This document shows, piece by piece, positions 7,709-16,809 of a stretch of DNA of 45,641 bases. How positions within the stretch are numbered: position 1 is the stretch's first letter; each line of letters opens with the position of its first letter. The notes below the pieces were generated by a model. It saw only the letters and a program-made list of their open reading frames with translations. It searched no databases and was not told where the DNA came from. This DNA comes from JARRNJ01 sp037385045 (GTDB lineage: Bacteria; Pseudomonadota; Gammaproteobacteria; JASBUN01): contig JARRNJ010000008.1 in assembly GCA_037385045.1 (NCBI GenBank), forward strand, positions 1 through 45,641. Reading direction: 5' to 3'. The position numbers and the translations under genes are program-made.

Positions 7709-8065
7709 TGCGCGTTCGGTCCCCGAGGGGTCTGCGTCACTCGAATTGTCCGAGCGCCGGAGTCTGCCGTGAACAGTGTCCCATCCGACATCGCCTCCGG
7801 CCGCTGGGTGACTCACGCCAAGTGTAGTTCACCAGGGTCGTGCAATAAGTAGTCGGTGACCACCGAGGATCATTTGTCACCGCCCACTTTGAGTTATCAA
7901 ACACGGAAACGCGGGCACAGGATGCCTGTCGTCGACCTTCCCTCCTTGACTCGGGCGGCAAAACTCAGGGATATTCCACCAGCCGTGCGCAGGTTTGTGC
8001 CAGGCGGCACACGGGCTTAACAGGGCATACTTGTAAACCCAACGCCGTTGAGTATAGTGGCTGCG
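7709..8065. other. Divergent intergenic region between MetF fusion and YadG-like gene
   Basis: There is no convincing gene in these 357 bases. A GTG at 7816 could extend the MetF fusion, but the extra sequence has no homology-like features and no good ribosome site. TTGACT at 7946-7951 is a second possible -35 element for the rightward gene. The last 35 bases hold the promoter-like pair listed separately. Confidence 0.5.
8031..8058 (+). promoter_or_regulatory. Sigma-70-like promoter, possibly giving a leaderless mRNA
   Basis: TTGTAA (8031-8036) and TATAGT (8053-8058) are separated by 16 bp. The ATG of the YadG-like gene begins at 8066, only 7 bases past the -10 box, so a normal start site would fall on or beside the A of the ATG. 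No Shine-Dalgarno sequence precedes that ATG, in keeping with a leaderless transcript. Not proven. Confidence 0.4.
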
Positions 8066-8988
<923 letters not shown>

Positions 8989-8992
<4 letters not shown>

Positions 8993-9750
8993 ATATCTAC
9001 GCCATCCGCGTCATCTACAAATACGAAATGCGGCGCGCCTTCGAGACCGCGCTGCAGAGTTTCGCCTCGCCGGTGCTGTCCACGGCGCTGTACTTCGTCG
9101 TGTTCGGTTCGGCCATCGGTTCGCGCATCGCATCCGTGGGCGGCGTGTCCTACGGCTCGTTCATCGTGCCCGGCCTGATCATGCTGGCGGTCCTGACCCA
9201 GAGCCTGGCCAACGCCTCGTTCGGGATATTCTTTCCCAAGTTCACCGGCGCCATCTACGAGCTGCTGTCGGCGCCGGTGTCGTTCGTGGAGATCCTGATC
9301 GGCTACGTCGGGGCGGCGGCGACCAAGTCGTTTATGATCGGCCTGATCATCCTGGCGACGGCGGGCTTCTTCGTGCCCCTGCACGTGGCCCATCCGGTGT
9401 GGATGGTGGGCTTCCTGCTGCTGACCTGCATTTCGTTCGCGCTGTTCGGGTTCATCATCGGGCTGTGGGCCACCAACTTCGAGAAGCTGCAGCTCATCCC
9501 GCTGCTGGTGATCACGCCGCTGGTGTTCCTGGGCGGCACGTTCTACTCCATCGACATGCTGCCGCCCGCCTGGCAGACGGTCACCCGCTTCAACCCGGTG
9601 CTCTATCTGGTCAGCGGCTTTCGCTGGAGTTTTTACGAAGTGGCGGACGTGAGCGTGGGGTTGAGTATCGGCATGATCGTGCTGTTTCTGAGCGCCTGCC
9701 TGGGCATCGTGTTTTGGATGTTCAAGACCGGGTATCGGTTGAAGCAGTAG
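8989..9750 (+). CDS. yadH: ABC-2 type transporter permease (YadH-like)
   Basis: A 253-residue inner-membrane protein with six hydrophobic segments and the ABC-2 permease signature near the fifth (LVITPLVFLGGTFYSIDMLP followed by WQTVTRFNPVLYLVSGFRW). The cytosolic N-terminus contains IYKYEMRRAFETALQSFASP, a coupling-helix-like start seen in YadH. ATG 8989 overlaps the ATPase stop, which fixes the start. It pairs with the ATPase as a two-gene half-transporter that would dimerise. A REP-like hairpin begins at the stop codon. The substrate is unknown. Confidence 0.9.
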
Positions 9751-9807
9751 GTGGGGAGGCGGGTACTGCTGTTGCGTCCGGCCTTTGGCCTTGACGCAAC
9801 CTACTGC
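9744..9807. repeat. REP-like nested hairpin at the end of the yadGH-like operon
   Basis: Outer arms GCAGTAGGT (9744-9752) and ACCTACTGC (9799-9807) enclose inner arms GTTGCGTC (9771-9778) and GACGCAAC (9793-9800), with GGCC-TTT-GGCC in the loop. The right side reads as one continuous arm, while the left arm is interrupted by 18 bases, as if a longer palindrome had been split. The left arm includes the TAG stop of the permease. It could act as an mRNA 3' stabiliser or terminator; there is no T-run. Confidence 0.6.
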
Positions 9808-10207
9808 TCGAATCGGCGCTTGTGTCAGGTCACTTGCAGAGGGTGCCGTCGACCCTGACGTACGGGACACGGGATGGCCGACAGGCAGACACCGGCGGCG
9901 GGGCTCAGCGCGCCTGCGCGCGCACGTCCAGCGGTCCGCGGGTGACCGAGGGCCTGTCCGGCCCCGTCACGGGATTGGCGCACGAACCGCCCCGGCGCAT
10001 TGCGTTGGATCCCCGAATCCCACCCAGCCCGTGCGGATTGGCCTCCCTGAAGACCACGCCAAAGAACGCGCGGACCGGCAGCGGATCAATTGGCGGACGC
10101 GTATCTTGGCTTGTCCGTGTCGAGAAATTTTACAGCCCCCCCGCACTGCTTGAAAACCTGTACGGAAATGCGGCTGATTGATCAGCAATTCAGTAACTTA
10201 CAATCAT
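9808..10207. other. Intergenic region upstream of the PEP-CTERM gene
   Basis: About 400 bases with no gene that shows protein-like composition. The only structure seen is a 6-bp dyad, GCTGAT-TG-ATCAGC at 10173-10186, lying 22 bp before the sigma-54-like element. It might bind an activator, but this is speculative. Confidence 0.4.
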
Positions 10208-10223
10208 TGGCGCAGTTTATGCT
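10208..10223 (+). promoter_or_regulatory. Sigma-54-like -24/-12 element upstream of PEP-CTERM gene
   Basis: TGGCGC-AGTTT-ATGCT matches the sigma-54 consensus TGGCAC-N5-TTGCW at 8 of 10 fixed positions and keeps the essential GG and GC at the correct spacing. It would start transcription near 10234, about 60 bp before the ATG. PEP-CTERM/exosortase systems commonly carry the sigma-54 regulators PrsK/PrsR, which makes this plausible. Two mismatches make it only moderately specific. Confidence 0.45.
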
Positions 10224-10295
10224 TATGAATATCATGGTATTTCTGTTCCTTCGAGAGCAGAAACTGGATTAATGAAATAGTCCGAGGAGCAAGTG

Positions 10296-11132
10296 ATGCA
10301 GCAACACAGAAATCGCCTCATTTCAGCCCTGGCAGCGGCGATCCTGGGCCTCGTCGTCAGCGCCGGCGCCCGAGCTGGGACCCTTTACATTGGCGGGTGG
10401 AACACCAGCACCGTCTATTCGGTCGACCTGAACACCCAGACTACCACTCCTTTGGTGGGCGGTTTTTCGCGGATCAGCGGCATGGAAGGCATCGGCAACG
10501 ACCTTTATGTCTTCGATCAGACCAATGATGTCGTTTCGCAGCTCGATCCGGTCACGGGCAGTACTTTGAATACTTTCGACCTCGGCGCTCTCGGTGTCGA
10601 CGTAACCGGCGAGGGCACCTTCGCCATGAACTCCGACATGACCGGCTTCGTGTCGAGTAGCGCGGGTAGCGTTGGCACCTATTGGACATTCAATCTGAAT
10701 ACCAACACAGCCACCAACATTGGCACCGGCATTTCGTTCGATGGCGTCGACTACGCGCCCAACGGTACGCTCTATGGCCTGACCCAGAGCCCGACTACGC
10801 CGGGAGGCTCCGCGCTCTATACGATCGACCCGACCACCGGCAGCACTACACTTATTGGCAGCACGGGCATCGACAGTTCGGCGCTGGCGGGGTTGGTGGT
10901 CGCCGATGGAGACTTCATCGCTGCGATCGGACCCGAGCTTTACCGCCTTAACCCGGCTAACGCGGCCGCTACCTTGCTGTTTAACGCGGGCATCGGTGAT
11001 ATCTCCGGCGCAGCTTACCTGGGCAGCACGAATCCGGTCGTGAACCCAACGGTGCCGGAACCGGGGACCCTGGCTCTGCTCGGCCTCGGGCTGGCCGGCC
11101 TCGGCGTTTTCCGGAAGCGCCGCCAACGCTGA
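10296..11132 (+). CDS. PEP-CTERM sorting-domain protein with propeller-like repeats
   Basis: A 278-residue exported protein. The signal peptide ends near ARAG (residue ~28). The body is Thr/Gly/Ser-rich with repeated segments of the type LYIGGWNTSTVYSVDLNTQT, LYVFDQTNDVVSQLDPVTGS and LYTIDPTTGSTTLIGS, which resemble short beta-propeller blades. The C-terminus VPEPGTLALLGLGLAGLGVF plus RKRRQR is a classic PEP-CTERM signal: VPEP motif, hydrophobic helix, basic end. It is therefore expected to be processed by an exosortase and delivered to the surface or extracellular matrix. The exosortase gene is not in this window. ATG 10296 is favoured over GTG 10293 because GAGGAG lies 6 bp ahead. A sigma-54-like promoter precedes it and a strong terminator follows. 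Its specific function is unknown. Confidence 0.9.
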   Translation: MQQHRNRLISALAAAILGLVVSAGARAGTLYIGGWNTSTVYSVDLNTQTTTPLVGGFSRISGMEGIGNDLYVFDQTNDVVSQLDPVTGSTLNTFDLGALGVDVTGEGTFAMNSDMTGFVSSSAGSVGTYWTFNLNTNTATNIGTGISFDGVDYAPNGTLYGLTQSPTTPGGSALYTIDPTTGSTTLIGSTGIDSSALAGLVVADGDFIAAIGPELYRLNPANAAATLLFNAGIGDISGAAYLGSTNPVVNPTVPEPGTLALLGLGLAGLGVFRKRRQR

Positions 11133-11155
11133 TCCAGTTAACCCGGCAAGTCAAC

Positions 11156-11190
11156 AAAAAGCCCGATGCAGTCAACGCATCGGGCTTTTT
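11156..11190. terminator. Bidirectional Rho-independent terminator
   Basis: A perfect 14-bp stem, AAAAAGCCCGATGC (11156-11169) and GCATCGGGCTTTTT (11177-11190), with a 7-nt loop. The GC core with a T-run on one side and an A-run on the other suits termination of the PEP-CTERM gene and of the converging YbjN gene. Confidence 0.92.
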
Positions 11191-11292
11191 GTTTCAACGA
11201 CCGAACAAGCGGGCTCTAATGAAGTTGCATTTGCTTTCGACCTGAAGGTTCGGCAGGCCGGAACCAATCCAGCCGTGGCCGCCCCCAGCAAC

Positions 11293-11793
11293 TCACTTCT
11301 TCACCGACGCCCGCAAGTGCCGCACCCAGAGGATGAACGACGTGTGGCAGGTCTTCAGGTAGTCGATGATCCGGTCCCTGCCGACCCCGCCCTTCAGCAC
11401 CAGATAGATCTTCAGGTTCGGGCGGCCGCGGGAATCGAGGTAAGAGGTCGAGAACCGCTTGGTGCGGTTCCACTCGTTGATTGCTTTCTCGGGTACGTTG
11501 CCGGCGAACCGCTTGCGGAACAGGATGATCTGGCCATCGTTCTGCACGTAAACGTAAGTGCTGAAACCTTCGATCTTCCACAGGAGCTGCCCCTCGTTGC
11601 CGGTGGTCGAGACCGCATAGCCCTCGCCGGTCATGATGTTTTTCCATTGCTCAGGGGTGACCTTGGTAACCAGCGTGGGCTCCTGCGCGGCCCGGACCCC
11701 CGGTGCGAACCACAGTAGCGACGCCATCCCCAGTACGGCAACCAGGCGCAACAGCGCGTTGCCGGGCGAGCACAACCGCACGGATTTATTCAT
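11293..11793 (-). CDS. Secreted YbjN-domain protein
   Basis: A 166-residue protein with a signal peptide (hydrophobic core LLRLVAVLGMASLLWFAPG, cleavage near VRA-A) followed by one YbjN-type domain: QWKNIMTGEGYAVSTTGNEG, then INEWNRTKRFSTSYLDSRGR and LVLKGGVGRDRIIDYLKTCH. The N-x-W-N-x3-R-F-x3-Y pattern is the hallmark of the YbjN family, whose fold resembles type III secretion chaperones and whose role is unclear. Cytosolic YbjN affects stress and motility in E. coli, but this version is predicted to be periplasmic. A perfect AGGAGG lies 10 bp before the ATG. It converges on the PEP-CTERM gene and shares its terminator. Confidence 0.82.
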   Translation of the reverse strand: MNKSVRLCSPGNALLRLVAVLGMASLLWFAPGVRAAQEPTLVTKVTPEQWKNIMTGEGYAVSTTGNEGQLLWKIEGFSTYVYVQNDGQIILFRKRFAGNVPEKAINEWNRTKRFSTSYLDSRGRPNLKIYLVLKGGVGRDRIIDYLKTCHTSFILWVRHLRASVKK

Positions 11794-12203
11794 AACTTAT
11801 TATCCTCCTGGCCTTTTTTTGTTGAAGTTGGAACAGTGTCTCAAATACACGCAAAAAAGATGTGGACTCTTCAGATCTAGCATTTCTCCACCCAAAAGAC
11901 AACCTGGGTCGATTGTCGCGGCAGGCGGGCCGGCCGTGGCGCGGCGGCGGGGCTGAGAGGCATCGGGCTCGCAACGGGCGGCTTTCGGGCGGCAAGACCC
12001 TCCCGGCGCCATGACCTGGCGTCTGCCGCAGGGGATACCCGCACGATCCGTCCGGCGCCATGATCCGCGCCAGTGTGCCGGTTGGAATCGTTGGCGGGCG
12101 GCTCCCGGGCCACTGCCGCCCGCCGGGCGCGGGGCCGGTGACGCACGCTGTGGGTCACCGGCCTGTTTCGCCGTGTCCTGTCGGTCCGCGCCGCGGCCGC
12201 CGG
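11794..12203. other. Intergenic region between YbjN and rhodanese genes
   Basis: No gene is supported in these 410 bases. They contain two copies of CGGCGCCATGA (near 12004 and 12053) and a GC-rich hairpin listed separately. The AT-richer part near 11800-11890 presumably carries the YbjN promoter. A sequence there, TGGGTGGAGAAATGCT on the reverse strand at 11878-11893, only loosely resembles a sigma-54 site. Confidence 0.4.
12133..12163. terminator. GC-rich hairpin downstream of the rhodanese gene
   Basis: GGCCGGTGAC (12133-12142) pairs perfectly with GTCACCGGCC (12154-12163) across an 11-nt loop. It lies 41 bp beyond the rhodanese stop on the reverse strand. There is no T-run, so it may be a weak or factor-dependent terminator or an mRNA end stabiliser. 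Confidence 0.5.
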
Positions 12204-13181
12204 TCAGTTCAGGCGCGCGGGATTGACGGTCTTGCCGCCGAGCGCGCTGTACTCGACCATGGAGCCGTCGTAGAGCCTGGCCCGCTTGTTGCCGACGATC
12301 TCGTGGGCCACGAACCAGACGCCGGAGGCCAGGTGGCCGGTGTTGCAGTAGGTCACCGTCGCCGCGGCCGGGTTGATGTGCTTGGCCTTCATGAGTGAGC
12401 GGTAGCTGGCGGCCGGCAGGAAGCGGGCGCCGTTGCCGCCGGCGGTGGTGACCAGGTCCGGGGAGAAATCCCTGGCGCCGGGCAAGTGGCCGGACAGCTC
12501 CCCGGGTTTGGTGAATACGCCCATGTATTGGTTCTGCGGGCGCGCGTCGACAAACTGCATGCCCTTGCGGCCCAGGTCGGACTTCACTTCCTGGTAGGTG
12601 GCGAGGATGCTTTTGTCCTCGCCGCGCGCGGTCCAGTCGCCCGCGCCGTGGGTCGGCGCGTCGGTGGCGGCGGGCAGCCCGGCCGCCAGCCACGCGGCCA
12701 TGCCGCCGTCGAGGATGGCCATGTTGTTGTGGCCGTAATACTTGAGCTGCCAGTAGAGGCGGGTGGCGGCGCCGACGTCACCGGTGTTCCGGCCGGCGGG
12801 CACGATAACGAGGGCGGCGTTGTTGTTCACGCCCCAGGAGCGCACCAGCTTTTCGAACTCCTGCTTGGGCGGGATCAGGCCCTTGACCTTCTTGCCGGCG
12901 ATGGTGCGGTCGACGCGCACGGTCTTGAAGTCGACGAAGTGCGCCCCCGGCACGTGGCCGGATACACGCAGTACCATCAATTTGCCCTTTTCGGTCTTGA
13001 TCTCCGGGGCCGTGGTGAAGGCCTTCAGCGGGCCGGAAACCTGGAGGATGGTGAGTTCGCCTTTATGGGCGTTGACCCAGGCGGCGTCGACCACCGCCGA
13101 CGGTACGTCCAGGGCGTGGGCGCTCGGCGCCGCGGCGGCGCCGAGGACGAGCAGTGCGGCGGCAAACGTCTTCATGTCCAT
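12204..13181 (-). CDS. Periplasmic tandem-rhodanese sulfurtransferase
   Basis: A 325-residue protein with a signal peptide (LLVLGAAAAPSAHA, cleavage near residue 24) and two rhodanese domains, about 28-170 and 185-320. The N-terminal domain has HVPGAHFVDF and ILDGGMAAWLAAGLP but no catalytic Cys. The C-terminal domain has FVDARPQNQYMG, GHLPGARDFS and the active loop CNTGHLAS with Cys279. This is the usual thiosulfate/3-mercaptopyruvate sulfurtransferase layout, in which only the second domain is active. It would move sulfane sulfur in the periplasm. AAGGAG precedes ATG 13181 with 7-bp spacing. It stands alone as a unit. Whether thiosulfate is the donor cannot be told from the loop by eye. Confidence 0.88.
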   Translation of the reverse strand: MDMKTFAAALLVLGAAAAPSAHALDVPSAVVDAAWVNAHKGELTILQVSGPLKAFTTAPEIKTEKGKLMVLRVSGHVPGAHFVDFKTVRVDRTIAGKKVKGLIPPKQEFEKLVRSWGVNNNAALVIVPAGRNTGDVGAATRLYWQLKYYGHNNMAILDGGMAAWLAAGLPAATDAPTHGAGDWTARGEDKSILATYQEVKSDLGRKGMQFVDARPQNQYMGVFTKPGELSGHLPGARDFSPDLVTTAGGNGARFLPAASYRSLMKAKHINPAAATVTYCNTGHLASGVWFVAHEIVGNKRARLYDGSMVEYSALGGKTVNPARLN

Positions 13182-13725
13182 GCTCTACTCCTTCTGTTCC
13201 ATGGTTGTCGCAAGGTGGGATCGGTGAAACACGGCGGGCCGGCCCGGCGGGCGGTGGCGGCAAGGCGCCAGCGTTGGCGCGGCGGCCGGTCAGCGTGGCG
13301 GAAGTATAGGCCGCAGAAACCACACTTTCATCAGTGGAAAAGAGGCGACACCAAAGGGAAATTACGGAGTGAAAAGAACGCGATGGGGGACCGGTGATAA
13401 ATGGGAACTATTTGTATTCAGGCGGTATCTTCCTCCTCCGTCGCGCTTGGGCGTGAACACGCAGCGGTTGGCTGGGTGCTGTTGTTCCCGTGGCGGGCAT
13501 CACCGGTAGAGTTCGAGGGTTGGCGGGTCAGGCTGCCAGAGGGTTCACTTTGGTGCGCGACGTGGGAGCACGCAGGCACTATCTCGGCAAGGATAGGTTC
13601 ATATCTGGATCGAGCGGCCCACAGCTGTCGCGCGTACCGGATAGCACACGGTTGCGCAGGGGACCGAAGACGCAGCGATACTGCTCACAACCGACGATGG
13701 TCCTCGGTTGCCTCCGGCCCCGCCT
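13182..13725. other. Intergenic region, no feature recognised
   Basis: These 544 bases lie between the rhodanese start and the 3' end of the sialidase-like gene. Open frames here encode arginine- and tryptophan-rich peptides without recognisable motifs and without ribosome sites. The left end must contain the rhodanese promoter, but no clear -35/-10 pair was found. Confidence 0.4.
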
Positions 13726-16700
13726 TTATATTCCACGTCCGGAGACCTGTGTGCCCCGCTCTTTCGTAGTAGCGACGAATTCCGCGCAGTGTTTGGTCGA
13801 TCGTTTGGGATGGGAACCGCGGTATGCGGCCATGACCAACAGGCCTGTCAACGCGAGCAGGAGCGTCGGCGGCGCTGGAACCGGGCGGACGTCCAAAGCG
13901 TCCAGGTTGTCGCCAAACTGTAGGCCCAACTGATCGTATCGCGCATAGAGACTGCCGCCCTGTCTCCAATCCACCAGCGGGTTAAACGGACGGGCAAAAT
14001 CCGTAAAGAACACATCGGCAGCGGACACGCCGAACGCGAGCAGGGACGGAGAGCCCGGGGCTAACGAAAACAGCGCTTCGTCGAGGCCTTTGTCGAGCAA
14101 TCCGATTTGATCGGTATCGGAAAGGGCAAGTGCGTCAAGGATATCGTTCTGCAACAGGTTCATGTCGAGAATACCGCTGGCATAGATGCCGAACGTGAAC
14201 GAATCGAGTATGCCGTTACCGTTATTGTCTTCCCCGGGGTCAAGGATACCGTTGCCGTTTGCATCTTCACCCACGCCCGGAAACGCCTCCAGGATGTCAT
14301 CGGCGCTGACGAATTGGTCGACTGACGGCGTGTACAACGGGATCGGACCACCGAATGGAAGGGTCTGCAGGCCAATCGATGGCGAATCCGGGGTCAACGA
14401 GAACCACACGGGATGCTCGCCCGGATCAAGCACGCCATTTTGATTGTAGTCTACGCCCCATACCGGATCGCTTGGATCCGCGAGTTCCAGGGCATTGAGG
14501 TCGTCCTCCGGCGGACCGAGCGCTGATCCGTTGACGGCGGGTGCCTGTAGACCCAATCGCTGTTCGTCCAGGAACAGGAGATTGCCACCCGGGGGAGCGA
14601 CGAGCGGGGCGTCTTTAACCAGGGCCAAGTGCAAATCGCGGTAACTGCCGAAACGATCGAGTACCTGGGATGCGTAAATGTCGCCCGCAGCCTCGTGCCC
14701 CGGATCACCGCCCCCAGGGTTCAAGGGCAGCGGAAGGATCGGCAGCGGTGCAGGGCCGGGCGACAGCGTGGATTGGAAATGCACGTCCGTCCCCGGGACA
14801 CCTGTCGACGCCGGGTCCACAGAAAAGTACAACACGTCGCCGCTATCCAGTCCGTAGGACAAGGAGTTCATGTTGTCACCGGGCTGAAGACCGAGGACAC
14901 CATTGCCGGTCGCCGGCCCGGCAGCGGGCACGGGTAGGTGCGGACCGATGCGTGGCACGTTGCCCAATGCGCCGCTGAGACGATCGACATTCGTGCCATC
15001 CGGATTGGCGTTGAAGGCCGAAGTGCCCGAGACGAAGACCTCCCCTTCGGTCGGCAGAGCGTGTCCGCCCGGCGCGGTTCCAAGTACATACACGTCGTTC
15101 GGGAAGGCGCCGCCGACCGCGCTTTCGATGCCTTCAGCGGGATTGGGTGCGACCCGGAGCGGATTCAAGGCGCCGCCGTCCACCGAGAAGGAAACCGCGC
15201 CCGTTTTGGACTCCTCGCGGGCTGTGTCGCTGAAGAAATACGGGTCGATGGAAATCGGCACGGCGTGTCCGGCTGCATCGACGAGCGTGCCTTGTTTGTT
15301 GAGCAGAAAATTGTTTTTGACGACACCGTCCACCTGCACGTTTCGCTGAAAGATGACGCCCTGGGGAAAATGGCCCGGATTCGGGTCATTGGAGGCCGAG
15401 AATGTGCCGTAGAAATTTTTCCCTACCGTTTCGAGGTCCTGGTAGTCGCCAATATAGGGCTGGCACGGGCCGCCGCAAGTTCCAGGAATCGCAGGGACGT
15501 TGTTCGGAAACGTCGCCAACACCGACTGTCCTGCCCGAGTGCTGACAAAGTTGGTTTCCAGATTGCCCGTATTGGTGAGTGAGGTGTAAAGCAGCCCGAC
15601 TGCGCCATTGCCGGTTACCGCCAAAGCCGGCAGCGCGGCGTTGGTCCTGGTCAGCATTGGATGCCAGGACTTGCCGCCGTCCCGGGAAACAGACACGTTC
15701 ACGCGAGGTTGGTTGTTCAGCACGTCGACGTACGCTACGAACACCTTCTTCGGGTCGTTGGGATCAACGGCTATGGAGAGATCGGAGCCGAGGCGCTCCG
15801 CACCCAGCGACGTGCCCCCGGCACCCGAAGGCAACGACTCAGGGATGGTTATCGCGGTCGCAACCGGGCTGCCGTTGGCGCCAAGACCGCGGAAACGCGT
15901 CCCGGCCGCGCCGGTGACGCCCTTGTCGTCACGGACCACAACGATGTCGCCAACGCGGTCGCCGCCGCCCGCTGCCCCGGCCCAGCGTGCGAAGACCGCA
16001 TACACTGTGTCCCCGGCCGCAGCGACGCGGATGGGAGGGCCATCCTGCGGTGAGGGAGGTGGAGGCGGTCCCGGCGGCTGGGCGCGATCAATCAATTCGT
16101 TCTGCCATGTCGCGCCGCCGTCCGTAGAGAATCGAACGCTTGCAGTATTACTCGTGGGTTGGCTCAGATCGTTGAATCCGACGTAGAGCCGGTCAGTTGC
16201 GCCAACACGCGCCACTTCGAGCCAGGGTTGGTCGGGGGTACTCGTCGTCGTATAGTCGCTGCCCGCAATCGCCGTGAAGTTCGGGGGAGTGTTCGGGGCC
16301 GGTGACCTGTAGACGCGGATGGTGTTGGCCGTCCCGGGGGGGTTCAGCGCAGCCATGTAGGCTGTTCCCCCGGGGCTCCATTCGATGGTGGTGTCACTGT
16401 GGGAGATGTTCTGCGTGTTGGCCCAGGTTGTGCCCGCATTCTGCGTCGAATAGTAGGGGCTGGCCGCAACGGTTGGTGCTCCGCCCGCTTGGGAGACAAT
16501 GGAAAACGCGCTGATGATCGCCTGCTTGGTGTCGGCTGGATTTACAGCGATGCTCGGCTCGCCGTTCTGGTCGCTTTCATTGCTTTGTGTCGTCGGAACG
16601 ACGTTGATGATAGGGACCGCCGTTACGTCAGGCGCGACGAGGGTTAGCAGGGGTGCCAGCAAGCCCGTCATGAACAGCCGTTGCGTGGCGGGTCGGTGCT

Positions 16701-16809
16701 GAGCGGGCGATACGATTCTGCAGCGGGGACAAGGATGCTTGCTGCGCGATGGGCGTACTGCGCCGCCGGCTACATGTCGGGATCCAGGCCGTGCAGGTGG
16801 GGTGTGCAT
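13726..16809 (-). CDS. Large sialidase-like PEP-CTERM protein with calcium-binding repeats
   Basis: A 1027-residue exported protein. ATG 16809 is chosen because AGGAGG lies 9 bp ahead; a longer frame up to 17082 has no such support. A hydrophobic signal (FMTGLLAPLLTLVAPDVTAV) follows a basic stretch. The N-terminal half resembles exo-sialidase/BNR propellers, with Asp-box-like blades (STQNAGTTWANTQNI, RFSTDGGATWQNELI, SVSRDGGKSWHPMLT). The C-terminal half has EF-hand/dockerin-like loops rich in Asn, Asp and Gly (DYNQNGVLDPGE, DANGNGILDPGEDNNGNGIL). A PEP-CTERM-like signal, VPAPPTLLLALTGLLVMAAY then RGSHPKR, lies near the end but is followed by about 24 further residues, which is unusual. The VPAPP variant replaces VPEP. 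A sigma-54-like element lies ~117 bp upstream. The substrate is not predictable; the propeller may only bind rather than cleave. Confidence 0.8.
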   Translation of the reverse strand: MHTPPARPGSRHVAGGAVRPSRSKHPCPRCRIVSPAQHRPATQRLFMTGLLAPLLTLVAPDVTAVPIINVVPTTQSNESDQNGEPSIAVNPADTKQAIISAFSIVSQAGGAPTVAASPYYSTQNAGTTWANTQNISHSDTTIEWSPGGTAYMAALNPPGTANTIRVYRSPAPNTPPNFTAIAGSDYTTTSTPDQPWLEVARVGATDRLYVGFNDLSQPTSNTASVRFSTDGGATWQNELIDRAQPPGPPPPPSPQDGPPIRVAAAGDTVYAVFARWAGAAGGGDRVGDIVVVRDDKGVTGAAGTRFRGLGANGSPVATAITIPESLPSGAGGTSLGAERLGSDLSIAVDPNDPKKVFVAYVDVLNNQPRVNVSVSRDGGKSWHPMLTRTNAALPALAVTGNGAVGLLYTSLTNTGNLETNFVSTRAGQSVLATFPNNVPAIPGTCGGPCQPYIGDYQDLETVGKNFYGTFSASNDPNPGHFPQGVIFQRNVQVDGVVKNNFLLNKQGTLVDAAGHAVPISIDPYFFSDTAREESKTGAVSFSVDGGALNPLRVAPNPAEGIESAVGGAFPNDVYVLGTAPGGHALPTEGEVFVSGTSAFNANPDGTNVDRLSGALGNVPRIGPHLPVPAAGPATGNGVLGLQPGDNMNSLSYGLDSGDVLYFSVDPASTGVPGTDVHFQSTLSPGPAPLPILPLPLNPGGGDPGHEAAGDIYASQVLDRFGSYRDLHLALVKDAPLVAPPGGNLLFLDEQRLGLQAPAVNGSALGPPEDDLNALELADPSDPVWGVDYNQNGVLDPGEHPVWFSLTPDSPSIGLQTLPFGGPIPLYTPSVDQFVSADDILEAFPGVGEDANGNGILDPGEDNNGNGILDSFTFGIYASGILDMNLLQNDILDALALSDTDQIGLLDKGLDEALFSLAPGSPSLLAFGVSAADVFFTDFARPFNPLVDWRQGGSLYARYDQLGLQFGDNLDALDVRPVPAPPTLLLALTGLLVMAAYRGSHPKRSTKHCAEFVATTKERGTQVSGRGI

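Noticed and set aside
4733..7816. GTG start at 7816 for the MetF fusion
   Set aside because: The extra 36 residues have no conserved feature, and the cNMP-like domain begins immediately after ATG 7708. The site remains possible but less likely.
9785..10181. Overlapping open frames between the yadH-like gene and the PEP-CTERM gene
   Set aside because: No ribosome site or recognisable motif, and the codon use does not resemble neighbouring genes.
11878..11893. Sigma-54-like TGGGTGGAGAAATGCT upstream of the YbjN gene
   Set aside because: Only the GG/GC spacing and a few flanking bases match; the CAC of the -24 box is missing.
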